In this document: piece after piece, positions 46,494-57,246 of the stretch
Layout of the letters: every line of letters starts with the position of its first letter
Position numbering within the stretch: the first letter of the stretch is position 1
From: Pseudisothecium myosuroides
Taxonomy: Eukaryota; Streptophyta; Bryopsida; Hypnales; Lembophyllaceae
Assembly: GCA_951799445.1 (NCBI GenBank)
Contig: OX637297.1
Location: 9,300,001-9,364,000 of the forward strand
Direction of reading: 5' to 3'
DNA length: 64,000 nucleotides
Made by a program: the position numbers and the translations under genes
The notes under the pieces: generated by a model
Told to the model about the DNA's origin: nothing
Seen by the model: the letters and a program-made list of their open reading frames with translations, nothing else
Database searches by the model: none

Positions 46494-47665
46494 TCAACTT
46501 GCAGCTCGCTTCCAGGCCTCATATTTGGCCACATGCTGGAGTTGTTCTTCAAAGATCAATGTAGGTGGTTTTGCACAATTCTTCAATTGGCCATCAAAAT
46601 TATCTTTCATCTTCGTTGACCTGTATCTGTAGTCGGGTGGCAGCCATCGCCTAGTTCTAGCAAATGTGCATTTTCCAAGCTCCATCGAGAGTTTAGTGCC
46701 CAGATTGGATCCACACCACGGACAAGCAACAAATCCTTGATGATAATAGCCTCCAACCATGCCGTACCCTGAAAAATCATTTATACTCCACATCAACATT
46801 GCCCATATTTTGAATGCCCTGGCGCCAACATCCTTTGTCACATCATACGCTTCAATTCCTTCCCGCAACTGCAAGAGCTCCTCCACGAGAGACTCCATAT
46901 AGACATCAAAGGCTTCACAAGTGACGGACTGTCTCCCCTGAATTAATAAAGCCAGTTACACAAAAAAGTTCTTTGTATTCAACCACAGTGGCAAATTGTA
47001 ATTAAGTAGTAGCACGGGCCACGTAGACCAAGAAGACCGAATCTGCTTAAAAGGGTTCACCCCATTTGCGGCTAGGGCAAAGTGAGTATTACGTAGGTCA
47101 ATCCCAAAGTTAGATCAATGTTGTCGTGAAAATGCCGCCATGCTTTTGAGTCACATGGATGACAGACAAGTCCATCTCCAACGTCACGGTCACTCTTGTT
47201 CTCCGAATGCCACAACATGAGTTTCGAAATGCTAGAGCTTCGGAACATTCTCTGCAGTCGTGGTATGATTGGAAAATGTCTCAACACCTTCACCAAGAAC
47301 CTTTTGCGTGGTTTGTCTCTAAACCGTGGTCCATTACAGTGAGGACACCGCACAGCATCTGCATACTCGCCTTGAAACAACACGCATCCTTTGTCACAAG
47401 CATGTATGGAGTTGTAAGCAAGTCCAAGTTTTTGTGTCAGTGACCATACTACGTGGAAATTCTTAGGCAAAGAATTTATCTCGGGTAGAATGTAATTGTA
47501 CAAGATGGTGAACAACTCATTGGCAAAGCTATTGCTTATCCCATGCATTGTACACAAGTTCATGATCAAGATGGTGGCAGCCAATTTCGTACACCTCGTA
47601 TCGATGTATAGTTCCTGAATTGCCTCTTCAAGCTGGCTCGGGTCAAAGTTGGGGTCCTCTGGCAC
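46494..47665 (-). pseudogene. CACTA transposase core (tnp2/TNPD-like)
   Basis: Frames 47665-47072 and 46898-46494. Motifs: NSIHACDKGCVLFQGEYADA with a CPHC zinc knuckle, ISKLMLWHSENKSDRDVGDG, KAWRHFHD, then in a shifted frame FALAANGVNPFKQ and YNLPLW, followed by IWAMLMWSINDFSGYGMVGG and ACPWCGSN. This is the tnp2 family (PF02992). The usual S/T/A-D-G at the first catalytic Asp reads A-N-G here, which fits a GAT to AAT change, so activity is unlikely. A frameshift near 47110 and an intron-like gap (46899-47060) are present. Confidence 0.85.
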
Positions 47666-47929
47666 ATTGTTGACGCTAGCTGCTAGGGTGGGCTCATCGT
47701 CCCCGCCGTGATTACTAGGACTCTAGCGCCCATGGACCCTTTTTACATTCTTTGTACACGGAATTCGCGGCCATGAAGGTGTCTGCCACCTCCTGTGGCA
47801 CTCTCTCCTCCAAATGTTCAGTGTTAGCTTCTACCGTAAAGGCTTTGTCCAACATACCATGCATATCAACTTGGGCGTCCACTTCAACGCTGCGGTTTTG
47901 GTTTGGGCCCCAACTTCATGTTCGCACTT
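47666..47929 (-). pseudogene. CACTA transposase N-terminal linker
   Basis: Reading on the minus strand up to the LTR insertion gives SVEVDAQVDMHGMLDKAF, matching the D-MHG-x-(V/I)-DAF motif found between the transposase-associated domain and tnp2. It continues LEERVPQEVADTFMAANSVY. The reading frame is broken close to the LTR junction. Confidence 0.55.
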
Positions 47930-49193
47930 TGTGAGCCCCCAATTCGTCACTTGGACCTCACAGGGTTTTTTTTTTTCATTTTCACGAGTTTAAGTATAGT
48001 TTTATATACAAAAGGCCCAAAAAAGAGTGTAAAATCAAAATAGGTATGTCACGTAGCAATATAGCATATGGTCCCTTCTAGGTTGTTTTCTTCCGAATAA
48101 ATCCCATTTCCACTTGTACATAGGCCAAAACGTGGAAATGTAAGTAAATAGTAGAATTAGGGCTAACTTGGCCCAAATAGCCCAAACCTACCGTACGTGT
48201 GACATCCTATGGCTAAAATTGTTCTGAGGGAATACCGTTGAGGTCCTAAGTCCATTTCCAAAGATAGGTTTCACTTTCCCCATTGTATCAAAAAAATAGC
48301 GGAAACTCCAATTGTTGACCTGCAGGAGTTACAAATTCAAGATGGACCCATAAGAAAAATCTACAAGTGGAGTACAATGTTTTAGGATGAAAATCACATT
48401 TGGGACTCAATGGCGAAATCGATTTGCCAAAATTCCCTTGTATGTGAAAGATTCTGTAATTGCCGGAATTAAAAGGAGAAGACAGGATTTTGATTCTCTC
48501 TGACCTTTGTGCAAAGTAAGAATATGAGCTTGCACATCCTTTGTGAAATTCCATGAGAGGTTTCATAAAAAGTTTTGAAATTTTCTGATTTACAGAAGAT
48601 GCCCTTCCGGACGGTGAACCGCCAAAACCTACGATGGAAAATTCTTCAAAATTATCCAGGTTGCAATAAAATCTCACTAAAAATTAAACTAGCTTACTTT
48701 ATGCTAATAAGATGCTCCACCAAGTTTCAAGACATTCCAATAGCCAAAAGTGCCCAAACTGACAAGATTCCTTGACAGTTGGCAAATTTGAAGTTTATGG
48801 TGGAGTTGACTTGCGTATCGGGAGCATACGAAATCGGAATGAGGTTAAAGCTAGGTCTTTTCTTACTCCCCTATATCTATTAAAGAACCTAGGCTAGTTA
48901 CTTTTCTCAGAAAAGTCAAACTCCAACATTTGGGTTTTTATCCCATTTTGGTGTTTAGTTAGCGATAGGTTATGTTGAATTTTTTGGAGTTTGATTAAGG
49001 AGTGGGCAGTCCTTTAAGACTGAAAATGGCCTTTCAAAGCCAACAACGCAATTGATTTTCAATTTGGAGTTCATCTCTAAAAGTTAAGAGTTTGGACCAG
49101 TATAGAAAGTCAAAATGGATTATTTAGGATGAAAATCTTAAATGATAAGATTACTATTAGGAAAAAGAGAGGGGGTGAGTGCCCTTGGAGATG

Positions 49194-49200
49194 TATATAA
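49194..49200 (+). promoter_or_regulatory. LTR TATA box, second copy
   Basis: TATATAA in atgtatataagggggctcatt, at the same place as the box at 36346. Flanks are conserved for hundreds of bases on either side. Confidence 0.6.
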
Positions 49201-50087
49201 GGGGGCTCATTTCCCTCTCATAAACACCCCATGTAGCCATATTTTAGCTCACTTTACACATTTGAGTCCATTTAGTTGAATTTTGGCCATTTTAGGCCAC
49301 GTTGCCAAAATTGTGTGTTTTGGGAACATTTTGAGCTCCGTTGTCACCACTTTTCAAACTTTCTTTAAAGGACATTGGGGTCCCTTCAAAGTTTGCCTTA
49401 TTTTCTTGCATTGAGGTCCTTTGAGGTATTACTGTTGAAATTTGAAAGCTTTGAACTAATCTTAGAGCATACCCCCCACCGTACCTTGGCGATGCCACTT
49501 TAAGGGGACTCTAGTATTTGACATATAACCTTGAGGTGTTGTTCATGTGGCCAGGTTGTTAGTTGTGGTGGAATTCAGCACGTGGTGCAATTGCGGCAAA
49601 ATTATAGTCTTTTACGTTTAGAATTTTGGGTGTTAGAAAAAATATGGCAAAGCTATAGTCTTTTATGCAATTTTCTCCCAAAGTTTAGTTTCCAAAATAT
49701 TTGAAAATCCCTCAAAGTTTAGCCTCTAAAAACTAGATTGTGTCCTTAAAAGCGTTATTCTCGAAAAGCCTTGAAAGGTCAGGTCCAAGTTTGCATTTAG
49801 TACATGCATTTAGGAGTTTTTTTTATTAGAGTCAAAATTTTAAAAACCAAAATACAAGAAGATCTGAAAGGTAGGCAAGCATTGGTAAGGAGGTGGCAGT
49901 AACTAGCTGCCCCATCACTCACTCTCTCCCCTGGTCACCCAACCAGAGCACGCCACGTCACGGAACTCGCTCCATTAGCCACCGTAGGGGTCCGGCCAAC
50001 CAGCGGATGATACGTATACCAGGGAGAAAAAAACAGAGAACTCGGCCCCCCTACCGGCCGGTAGGCACAAGGCCCCTCACGGGATCG

Positions 50088-50222
50088 CCCAGTTTGGGCT
50101 CTGTTCAGTCTGGTTCTCCAATTCGGCTTTAATTCAGTCTGGTTCTTCCAGTTCGGCTCTGATTCAGTCTGGTTCGGCCCAATTCGGCTCTGTTAGTCTG
50201 ATCTGCCCAATTCAGGCTCTGA
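50088..50222 (+). repeat. ~30-bp minisatellite inside the solo LTR
   Basis: Four to five units of TCAGTCTGGTTCNNCCAATT plus CGGCTCTGAT. It is absent from the corresponding place in the 35-39 kb copy, where a different block (tgtaccaaaa(c)caagcctg) occurs. It may be a variable region of the LTR. Confidence 0.65.
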
Positions 50223-50759
50223 ATGTTTAAAACTAAATCACATTGCTTGAGCGGCCAGCCATCTTTCTCAAAAATTCTCTCAACCTTTGGCAACCATCTA
50301 AGTCCTTGAACACAAAGCATAGCAAGTAGGAAGAGAGTAGGAAAGGAAAAGAAAAGAAAGTAGAAAATCAATAGAATAGGAGAAGGTAGGATAGAAGAAG
50401 GAATTAGAATAATTGCAAAATTCTCATAGTTCAAAGCAACTCTTGGAATTGGAAAGACATTCAAACTTGTTAGACTAAAAATTGAGAATGATTCACAACT
50501 TCAAGAAGGGAGGAGGGAGTTGAGTAGACAAACATTGAATGAAGAATTAGAGTGGAAGGGTGAAGATTTAGAAGAAAAAAAAAGGATTAGGAGGAAATCC
50601 TAGGAAGTTGAATTAGCCATTAGAATGAAGATTGAATAATAATTGACTTAGATAGGGATAAGATATTCTCAAAGGTCAATTATTAATTGGGAATTTGGAG
50701 CCTTAAGGTTCTATTCCATCAAAAGTCTACTATTAGACTAAAATAATGGAGGAAGAATA

Positions 50760-50948
50760 GTGTTAGAAGAGAAAGAAAGATTAGGGGAAAATGAAAGAAG
50801 TCCAAGAAATTGGCAACTTTGTATTAAAACTTCTTCTTTAAGCGATAAGCACAATTCAACAACGGTTCCAAACATGGCAAATGATGGAGAATTTAAAAGA
50901 GTGTACAACTACCTCAACAACAACACCAATTCCGAGGTAAGTTCCTAA
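50760..50948 (+). CDS. Short conserved reading frame in LTR, second copy
   Basis: SPRNWQLCIKTSSLSDKHNS followed by VPNMANDGEFKRVYNYLNN is the counterpart of the frame at 38003-38206, longer by one codon within the KTSSLS segment. It ends at GAG|GTAAGT (donor 50937). The start codon is uncertain. Confidence 0.4.
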   Translation: MLEEKERLGENERSPRNWQLCIKTSSLSDKHNSTTVPNMANDGEFKRVYNYLNNNTNSEVSS

Positions 50949-52139
50949 TTACAACCCTCCCTTTTCAAATTATCAAAATTTGACGTTTAAAAGTAGGACC
51001 GAATTACAAAGCCAATTCAAAGTGTTTAGAATAGGATTATTCCAAGAATCAGATAGAAATTGTTATATAACTTAGTTAGAGGTTTCCAAAATTGTATTAC
51101 ACTTAGAATTTGAAATTAAATTGAAGGAGATATTAGCGGATGAAGTTTAGGGGTCATATTGGATGAAAATTAGTAAATTTCATCCAAGAGGAACAAGAAT
51201 GGAAACTTAAGTAGAGACATAAACCTAAAAGTCATAAGTGAAACAAAAACTAGAATTCAAGTTGTAGGTTAATAGAAAACCATGAATGAAGTTAGAAGTA
51301 CCGATTAGCGGTCAAACTTCATCCACTTGTAACTCTCACTAGGAAGGTCCAAACTTAGATTATTAGGTCTTTAGGTCTTTAGTAATTTGGAAAGGTGGTT
51401 TTAGACACTACAAGAAATCAAATTCTAAATTCTAAAAATAGTAAATTAATAGTAGAAGCCTCGTGCTTTAGGAATGAAGTAGGAAGTAAAATATAATCTT
51501 TTGAATGACATCCAAATAGAAAGTTAGGACTAGAACTAGAAAGATGGAACATGTAGGAATCCAGAACTCTTCCAAATTCTAAGAAATACCTCAAACTCCA
51601 ATAATTAGAGAGGGATGAAGTTTGGTACAAGGAATGGATGAGTACCTAAAAATCATCCATAGAAGTTTAGACTTGGCACTCAAATAGGATATTGTAGCCT
51701 AAAGCTAGGGCTAGAAATTTGTGGTCAATCGAAATAATTTAAGTACTAAAAGAGGTGGATGAAATTTGGATAGTTCTTTAGAGGCTTCAAACTTCATCCG
51801 ATCATAATTTCTTGTAGGAAGCTCCAAATCTTACGAGACTTAGGTTTTTAAAAATCGAATAAGCTAAAGTATAACTTAGGTAAGTTAAATTTAGATTGTA
51901 AATATTTTGATTAGAAAACCACAGCAGCTTGAGGATTCACTAATAAATTGAATTTATCTTTGCATTTAGGACATGTTGTTGTGATTTCTGAACCTTTAGT
52001 AACTTAAAAGAAGATCCATTGCTTAAAAGGTACAACAGACCGACGTTAGACACCCATAGCATGTAAAACTTTGATTCCCAGAATCTAGTTGTGCATGCGT
52101 ATTTATCAAGGGTGGATAAATAAACGCTCACACACTCCT

Positions 52140-52353
52140 TGTCAGAGGAGTCTCTACTTCCAGGGCCTCTCCACACCCTACATTCTGGATGCTCGCCATT
52201 TTTGAAAAGATGCTCCCGCACATTTTTTATTAGAATTTTCCTGCCATCCTGGCATTCCGTGCACGGACAATGTAGCTTCTTCAAGGCGAATTGCCGAGCC
52301 CTTTCCACCTCTCTTGCCCAGAGTCGGTCATCTCTCAGGCATTGTCTGCGCAC
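52140..52353 (-). pseudogene. CACTA transposase-associated N-terminal domain
   Basis: DDRLWAREVERARQFALKKL followed by CPCTECQDGRKILIKNVREH and GEHPECRVWRGPG. The CPCxxC, V-x2-HL and G-x3-(Y/C)-x-W-x2-G elements are those of the plant transposase-associated domain (PF13963). The frame then runs into the LTR, so the exon is split from tnp2 by 4.2 kb. Confidence 0.7.
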
Positions 52354-53277
52354 ATCTATTAAAGGCAGTCGTGTAGGCAGTATAGCGTGCGTGGAAGATT
52401 GAGATGTTGATTGCCTTTGAGATCTTCCACTGCAGGCGTTGAAGATCGCTGCTTACATCCTGCTTATGGCACCATACAGAGAACAACTTAGATAGAATCC
52501 AAGACTAACCAACAATTCGCAAGTCGCTTACGACTACCTTGCAACTAAGGAATGACTAGCAGGATGAGTGCTCAACTTGCTGCCCACTTATTTCAACTGT
52601 TGAATGACTAGTACGAGTGAAAAATCAATCATTCCCGAGGAGTGGACACTATTCTGTGTATTCGGCGATTGCGGAATCTCTTTGGGTGCATTTCTAGTCC
52701 TTCCTGAACCTCAGAAAATGCACCCTTGTTCTTGACATGGCAAATAGAGGACAACCTACCTTGGGGAAGGATCAAAGTGAACCTTCAACGGAGCTTACAT
52801 GTCCATCCCCCCCCAAAAAAAAAATCTAGAGAAAAAACAAACAAACCCGTAGGATGGTAAAGCATAATTAGCAAAGACATGGTAGATGTTGTCATGCAAA
52901 GAATGTCCTCAAAGATCATTTGAATACCTAATCCTCAAACGCCGCAACCCCGGTGACCATGGTGCCACTAACACTTCGTAAAGATTTGAAGCAATGTTGG
53001 TGGTCGAGTAATCTTGGGGCTCCAATTTCATGTCCTTAATGGAGATTGCAGATGAATCCCACCAATGCAAGACATGCAGGTTTTTATGAAGCAAAATGTC
53101 CAATCATTAGTGACTGCTCATTAATTACCGTATCAGGAGGGAGATTGCGGGCCGTCTGGTTGTCAAGTCGCCACTGACTACGACCGCCTCCTTCTCATGG
53201 ACGAACCTACAACTACTCCTCAATAGAAGCACTCCAAGACGCTGTTGTTGTCTCTCTTGTGTTGTTTGCGCTCTAGA
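52354..53277. other. Probable CACTA subterminal region, no gene
   Basis: Words such as AATGACTAG, TACGACTACC and GTGACTGCTC recur, echoing those inside the 43435 end. The run CCCCCCCCAAAAAAAAAA occurs near 52807. No exon is evident. Confidence 0.4.
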
Positions 53278-54211
53278 TTAGCATTGGCATGTCCGAGGTC
53301 CCCGTTCAAGACTCTTGCCTTCTACAATACCGGCGGTAGCACGTGGTGGCTTTGCCTTCCCCGCTCCTTGCTCAATTACTTGCAGTGACTCAACATTGCT
53401 TTGGATTGGACGATTTGTGGAAGGAATTGATCGGCAAGCACCCATCGGTGCGATGGAGGCATGGAAGACGGCGCGGCCCAAAACGGAGGCAAGGAAAAGT
53501 CGGCTTACGAGATTCTTCGCGATGAACGAGTAGCATTGTTGAAGCGTGCCGCAATGCCAATGGAAGTTGCTGCCGAAACTCTGTAAAGCCACTGTCCTCA
53601 TTGTGCTCGTAGAATAGGTTTTCCATTTTGGCGGCGGGTTAGTAGGTTGGCAGGCCAACAGCTGCATTAATTCTCTTTGAAATTGAGAGACAGTCATTTT
53701 TCAGTTGGCCCAGACATCCCCCGCAGTCAAATAGTGCAACGTAGTGGACGGCTGTAGTTGCGTAATGGTCATTCTATAGCCATAGAACGCGATTTTGGTG
53801 TCCTTGGTTTGCATTTCTCACCAAACGGTCTAGAATCGCCGCGTAGCTGCCGAAACCTCGAGTAATGATGGTGTACGGCTATCAGAACGTTGTTTTGAAT
53901 CCTAACTTAGTTTTTGCTTTTCACTTTGGGCATGGCATTGTCGTCTTTCCTCCGCCATTGTTGCTGCGGATTGCCCATGTAATTGCTTGTTTGTGTTTTC
54001 CATTCTATCGGTGACCCTAGAACCTTCTAAATCTTAGAAGCCGCATGTGGAGACGAAAGTCAATTCAATCGCAGAAGAAGTCCTTGGCGGAGGGACAAGA
54101 GAGAGCGGGGTGGGTGGGTTGCAAAAGAGCTCTAGGCTGCGCAGCCGAAATCTCTTGTAAGTTGGGATAAAGTTCGACGATGGGAAGCAGCGCGCTCGGT
54201 GCAGGGGCACG
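53278..54211. other. GC-richer segment with overlapping frames, gene uncertain
   Basis: A 139-codon minus-strand frame (53697-53278, MTVSQFQRELMQLL) overlaps a second minus frame (53626-53390, MENLFYEHNEDSGFTEFRQQ) and plus-strand frames. GC content suggests former coding sequence, perhaps an accessory gene of the CACTA element, but no family is recognised and the strand is not settled. Confidence 0.25.
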
Positions 54212-55388
54212 ATGAGTTCCGATGCAAAGTCATCCTCTGATGAGACCATGACGGACAACAAAGCTATGGCAACAAGTATGATGAATCTCGCAATTTTGTG
54301 TGCACATGTTCAAAAGAAGGCGGCCTCGGAGGTCCTGCCTGCAAGTAATTTGGCATCTTGCAGAGTTGGCCTCTTTGTAGCAAGGTTACTATAGATTTCA
54401 ATCGTTCTAGCGGCCATAGTTTTTGCATTCAATTGTTAGAAGTCGTCAAGGTTTAGCGTATAGTGCTAGGGGGGTAGAATGCTTTGTGCGCCGCGGTCAC
54501 AACCCTTTTGCACTTCAAAGGCAGTGACATGGAATGAAGTAGAGCAGACATTAGCCCAAATTGGGTTTTGCTAATGCCGCTCATTTGGAATGCAGGGAAC
54601 GCCTCGGCGAAGACGTCAGTCTTTGACCCCAAAGACAAAAATTTGGAGGCCAAGGAAACATCACTTGACACTCGGCAGAAGCGGAAGAAAGTACAAGTCT
54701 CGACGAGATCCCCTACCCCGTACGTGTTCTTCAAGCGCCTTTTCAACCCGCGGCAAGCAAAAGAAACAATTGGCAGTGGATGCCTCAGCCACCCATGCAG
54801 CTAGCGCAGTGGGGCATGGGGTCATAGCCACCATCGACTCTGTATACAGAGAAGTGGTCGGGAAATTCTCAGGGGCCCAATGGCAATCTTCCGAGGGAAG
54901 CGTCCATTCACAGCATGGGAAGGGCATCTCGTCGTCTGAAGCGCTCACTCTCTAAACAAGGAAGAAGCGATCGCGCCAAGTTGGGAAAGAAACCACACAA
55001 GATTATGGTGACGGAATTCGAAGAAATTGACGTAGGCTGTCCAGTGAAAAATGCGTGGGACAGATATGTGTGGACGTATGTGCCCAAAATCCTGGATATG
55101 GGCGTTGTTGATTGGGCCAAGCAGAAGCCCCAGGCCATCGAGAAACTAAGGGAGACCCTGGACAACTCCTTCAAGTATGTGGGCAATGAATTGAGCATGC
55201 TTGGCTTCTGGATTGCCATCAAGAGATATTTGAAGGAAGAGAGGTCAAGGCTGAAGATCCATTTTCAGAGCGGTGACAAGAATTGCCTAGTTCATGTGGA
55301 CCCCGATCAGTTTGAGGTGCTACAAGAGTACTGGACTATCGCCAAGCAACAAAAGAAAGCAGCGACAATGGCTCATGCCAGGAGATAA
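54212..55388 (+). pseudogene. Unidentified element-2 gene with conserved C-terminal block
   Basis: Exon-like pieces: 54212-54280 (MSSDAKSSSDETMTDNKAMA); then after acceptor TTTGGAATGCAG (54597) a basic stretch (RQKRKKVQVSTR) with one frameshift near 54750; then a clean frame 54915-55388. The last reads VTEFEEIDVGCPVKNAWDRY, VPKILDMGVVDWAKQKPQAI, NELSMLGFWIAIKRYLKEER, ending at TAA. It looks like a compact, mostly helical domain with many Trp and Lys. I do not recognise the family. It lies upstream of the FCP1-like gene on the same strand. Confidence 0.45.
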
Positions 55389-55802
55389 GTGAAAAATTAC
55401 TCCAGCATCGGGAGGAAAGGCAAAGCAGGGAAGGAAGTAGGGCTTGTAAGTTGGGTATAAGTATGCTAGACCCTGTACTTTTTCAGGTCACAAAGCCATT
55501 TTTCAAGACAAAATGACTTTGTGCTTATTATTATTTGAACCTAGAAGCTTTTTTCTCCAATTTTTTTTTGGTTTTCTAGACATTATACAAGTGAAGATCT
55601 TGTATGCATTATTAGTTTCTTGAATAACAAAGTTCATAGTGAGAAATTTGTACTTTTTGGATTGTTAGTAAAAATTCAGAGGTTACTAAATTAGATAAAA
55701 GTACAAATATCTTGATCATATGAGGTTGAAGTACTGGATTTCTTTTGGCGGAGAAGATAAGGAGAAGTAATGTCTTAGAATCTACTTTCAATTTAATGTT
55801 TA

Positions 55803-56246
55803 GGGTGGAAGCAAGCTAATAGGAGCCACTCGTAGACGTTATTCAGGTGCTTATGGAGGTCCTTAATGGAATATTCTACCAAAGAATTGTCGTTTATTGA
55901 TCTAAAATAGTCTTTACGTCATTTATAATGGATTCTTATTAAAATAATATACCAAAAATTGTTGTTTATACATCCAAATTAGTCTTTAAATCATCTATAA
56001 TGGGTCCTTATTGAATTAATTAAGCAGAATTAAGCAATGGTTACAGCTACATTTTGGCCCTTTTGATACTTAGAAACTTAACATAATTAATTTTGTTTTG
56101 CATTATGTCATGTAACCATAACTAAGAAACAATGCTCTACAATTTTATTTCATATATCAACTCATATTAAAGAGCTAGAATGAAGATTTTTTTTTTAAAA
56201 AGCAGTGGTTATGTCCAAGTTGGCTCCTATTAGCTTGCTTCCACCC
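55803..56246. mobile_element. 444-bp MITE with perfect 26-bp TIRs
   Basis: The TIR begins GGGTGGAAGCAAGCTAATAG and continues GAGCCA. The right end is the exact reverse complement. TTTA flanks both sides (55799-55802 and 56247-56250). The interior is AT-rich without coding potential. Perfect TIRs suggest a recent insertion compared with the decayed genes around it. Confidence 0.85.
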
Positions 56247-56250
56247 TTTA

Positions 56251-57246
56251 CAGCTCATATTTGGTAGAAATCTTAAAAATTAGTTTTGGTTGGCAATGGA
56301 TATCTGGCAGAAAAATCTAGCTTTTTGGAATCGGATCCAAGATTCTTGATGGCGGCAGCTAGTTCTAGAATGGCATTAGGTCAAATAAAGAAAAAAATTA
56401 TTTTTCCATTAAATACGTTTTTGTTTTTTTTGGTACAAAGAGTACTTTAAGTACATTTTTTATTTTTTATGTACAAATATTTCATAAATGCACGGCCTTG
56501 GATTTCACTGGCACTTTCTGTTAGCCTCTAATATACTTAGTGGCTCATCTGCAATACTTAATTCCTCCCTCACAATCACTCACTAGTGACAAACATCAAC
56601 CCTAAATTCAGGTACACAAAGTACAATTTAGTACTTTAAGTTCTCAAAAGTACAACAAAGTTTTGCTGAAATTGCATGGGTCTAGAGTATACTTACCTAG
56701 TTCTGGAATAGAGTTAGCCTGACTTTGCAATTAGTATCCCCAGTTGGTTTGTTTTTTTGCTATATTGTTTCCTTCTCCAAGGTAGTGGGTGAAACATGCT
56801 TTTTCTACTTCTCGGAAGAGTGTGTCTTCTAGAAGGAAGGATGGGGCAGCAGTCCAAGAATCACAGAGCTCGCAGATGGAATGCAAGCGTTTGGATTGCA
56901 TGGTACACATGCCTCGGTGAATTATTGATTGCCTTGCATTTTGTAGTGTGGGGTGTCTGATTGTAGGTGGTCATGTATATTGGAGTCATGTGCCTTTCTT
57001 TTAGTGCTGGGGACGCTTCACTTTTGGAAAATGTAAATGCCAGTTGCTGTAGAATTTTACGAGAATATGTAGAAACAGAAAGAGGTGAAACTTGGAATTG
57101 CAGTAGTTGTCGTGTAGTAGGGGGAGGCATTTTGGAGAAGTCTACGAGTTGTATAGGAGTCGCATAGCAGGTACACAGTCATTTTTTAGTTGTGTTGCAA
57201 TTGTTTCCTTGTCCAATAGTATGTACTTCTCCATTTTTGTTGGCAC
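56251..57246. other. AT-rich intergenic DNA, possible leader of the FCP1-like gene
   Basis: AT-rich up to about 56750. GC content then rises, and short frames at 56967-57167 may be leader exons, but no start or splice structure is clear. Confidence 0.3.

Larger units (their letters stand above)
47930..52132 (+). mobile_element. 4.2-kb solo LTR inserted in the CACTA transposase
   Basis: It starts TGTGAGCCCCCAATTCGTCA and ends ...CGCTCACA, so the termini TGTGAGC/GCTCACA are inverted. It is flanked by CACTT (47925-47929) and CACTC (52133-52137), a 5-bp target duplication with one mismatch. It contains the TATA box, the exon-like frame and a splice donor (50937) shared with the copy at 35.3-39.4 kb, but no PBS or polyprotein. 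The transposase-associated domain lies just right of it and tnp2 just left, so it inserted into that gene. Confidence 0.8.
43435..53277 (-). mobile_element. Degenerate CACTA (En/Spm) transposon, minus-strand genes
   Basis: One end is CACTATAAGAAAAAGAGCCC at 43435, followed by subterminal words (ATGACTGCG, GCGACTAC, GACTGAAGGATG). The transposase gene runs on the minus strand from 52.35 to about 44.0 kb and is interrupted by a solo LTR. Similar GACT words (AATGACTAG, TACGACTACC) at 52.5-53.2 kb suggest the other subterminal region, but I do not find its terminal CACTA, so the right boundary is approximate. Confidence 0.7.

Noticed and set aside
35275..52132. The two LTR copies as ends of one retrotransposon
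   Set aside because: The right copy has its own target duplication and sits inside a CACTA gene that continues beyond it. The left copy is 5'-truncated, and no PBS or polyprotein lies between them.
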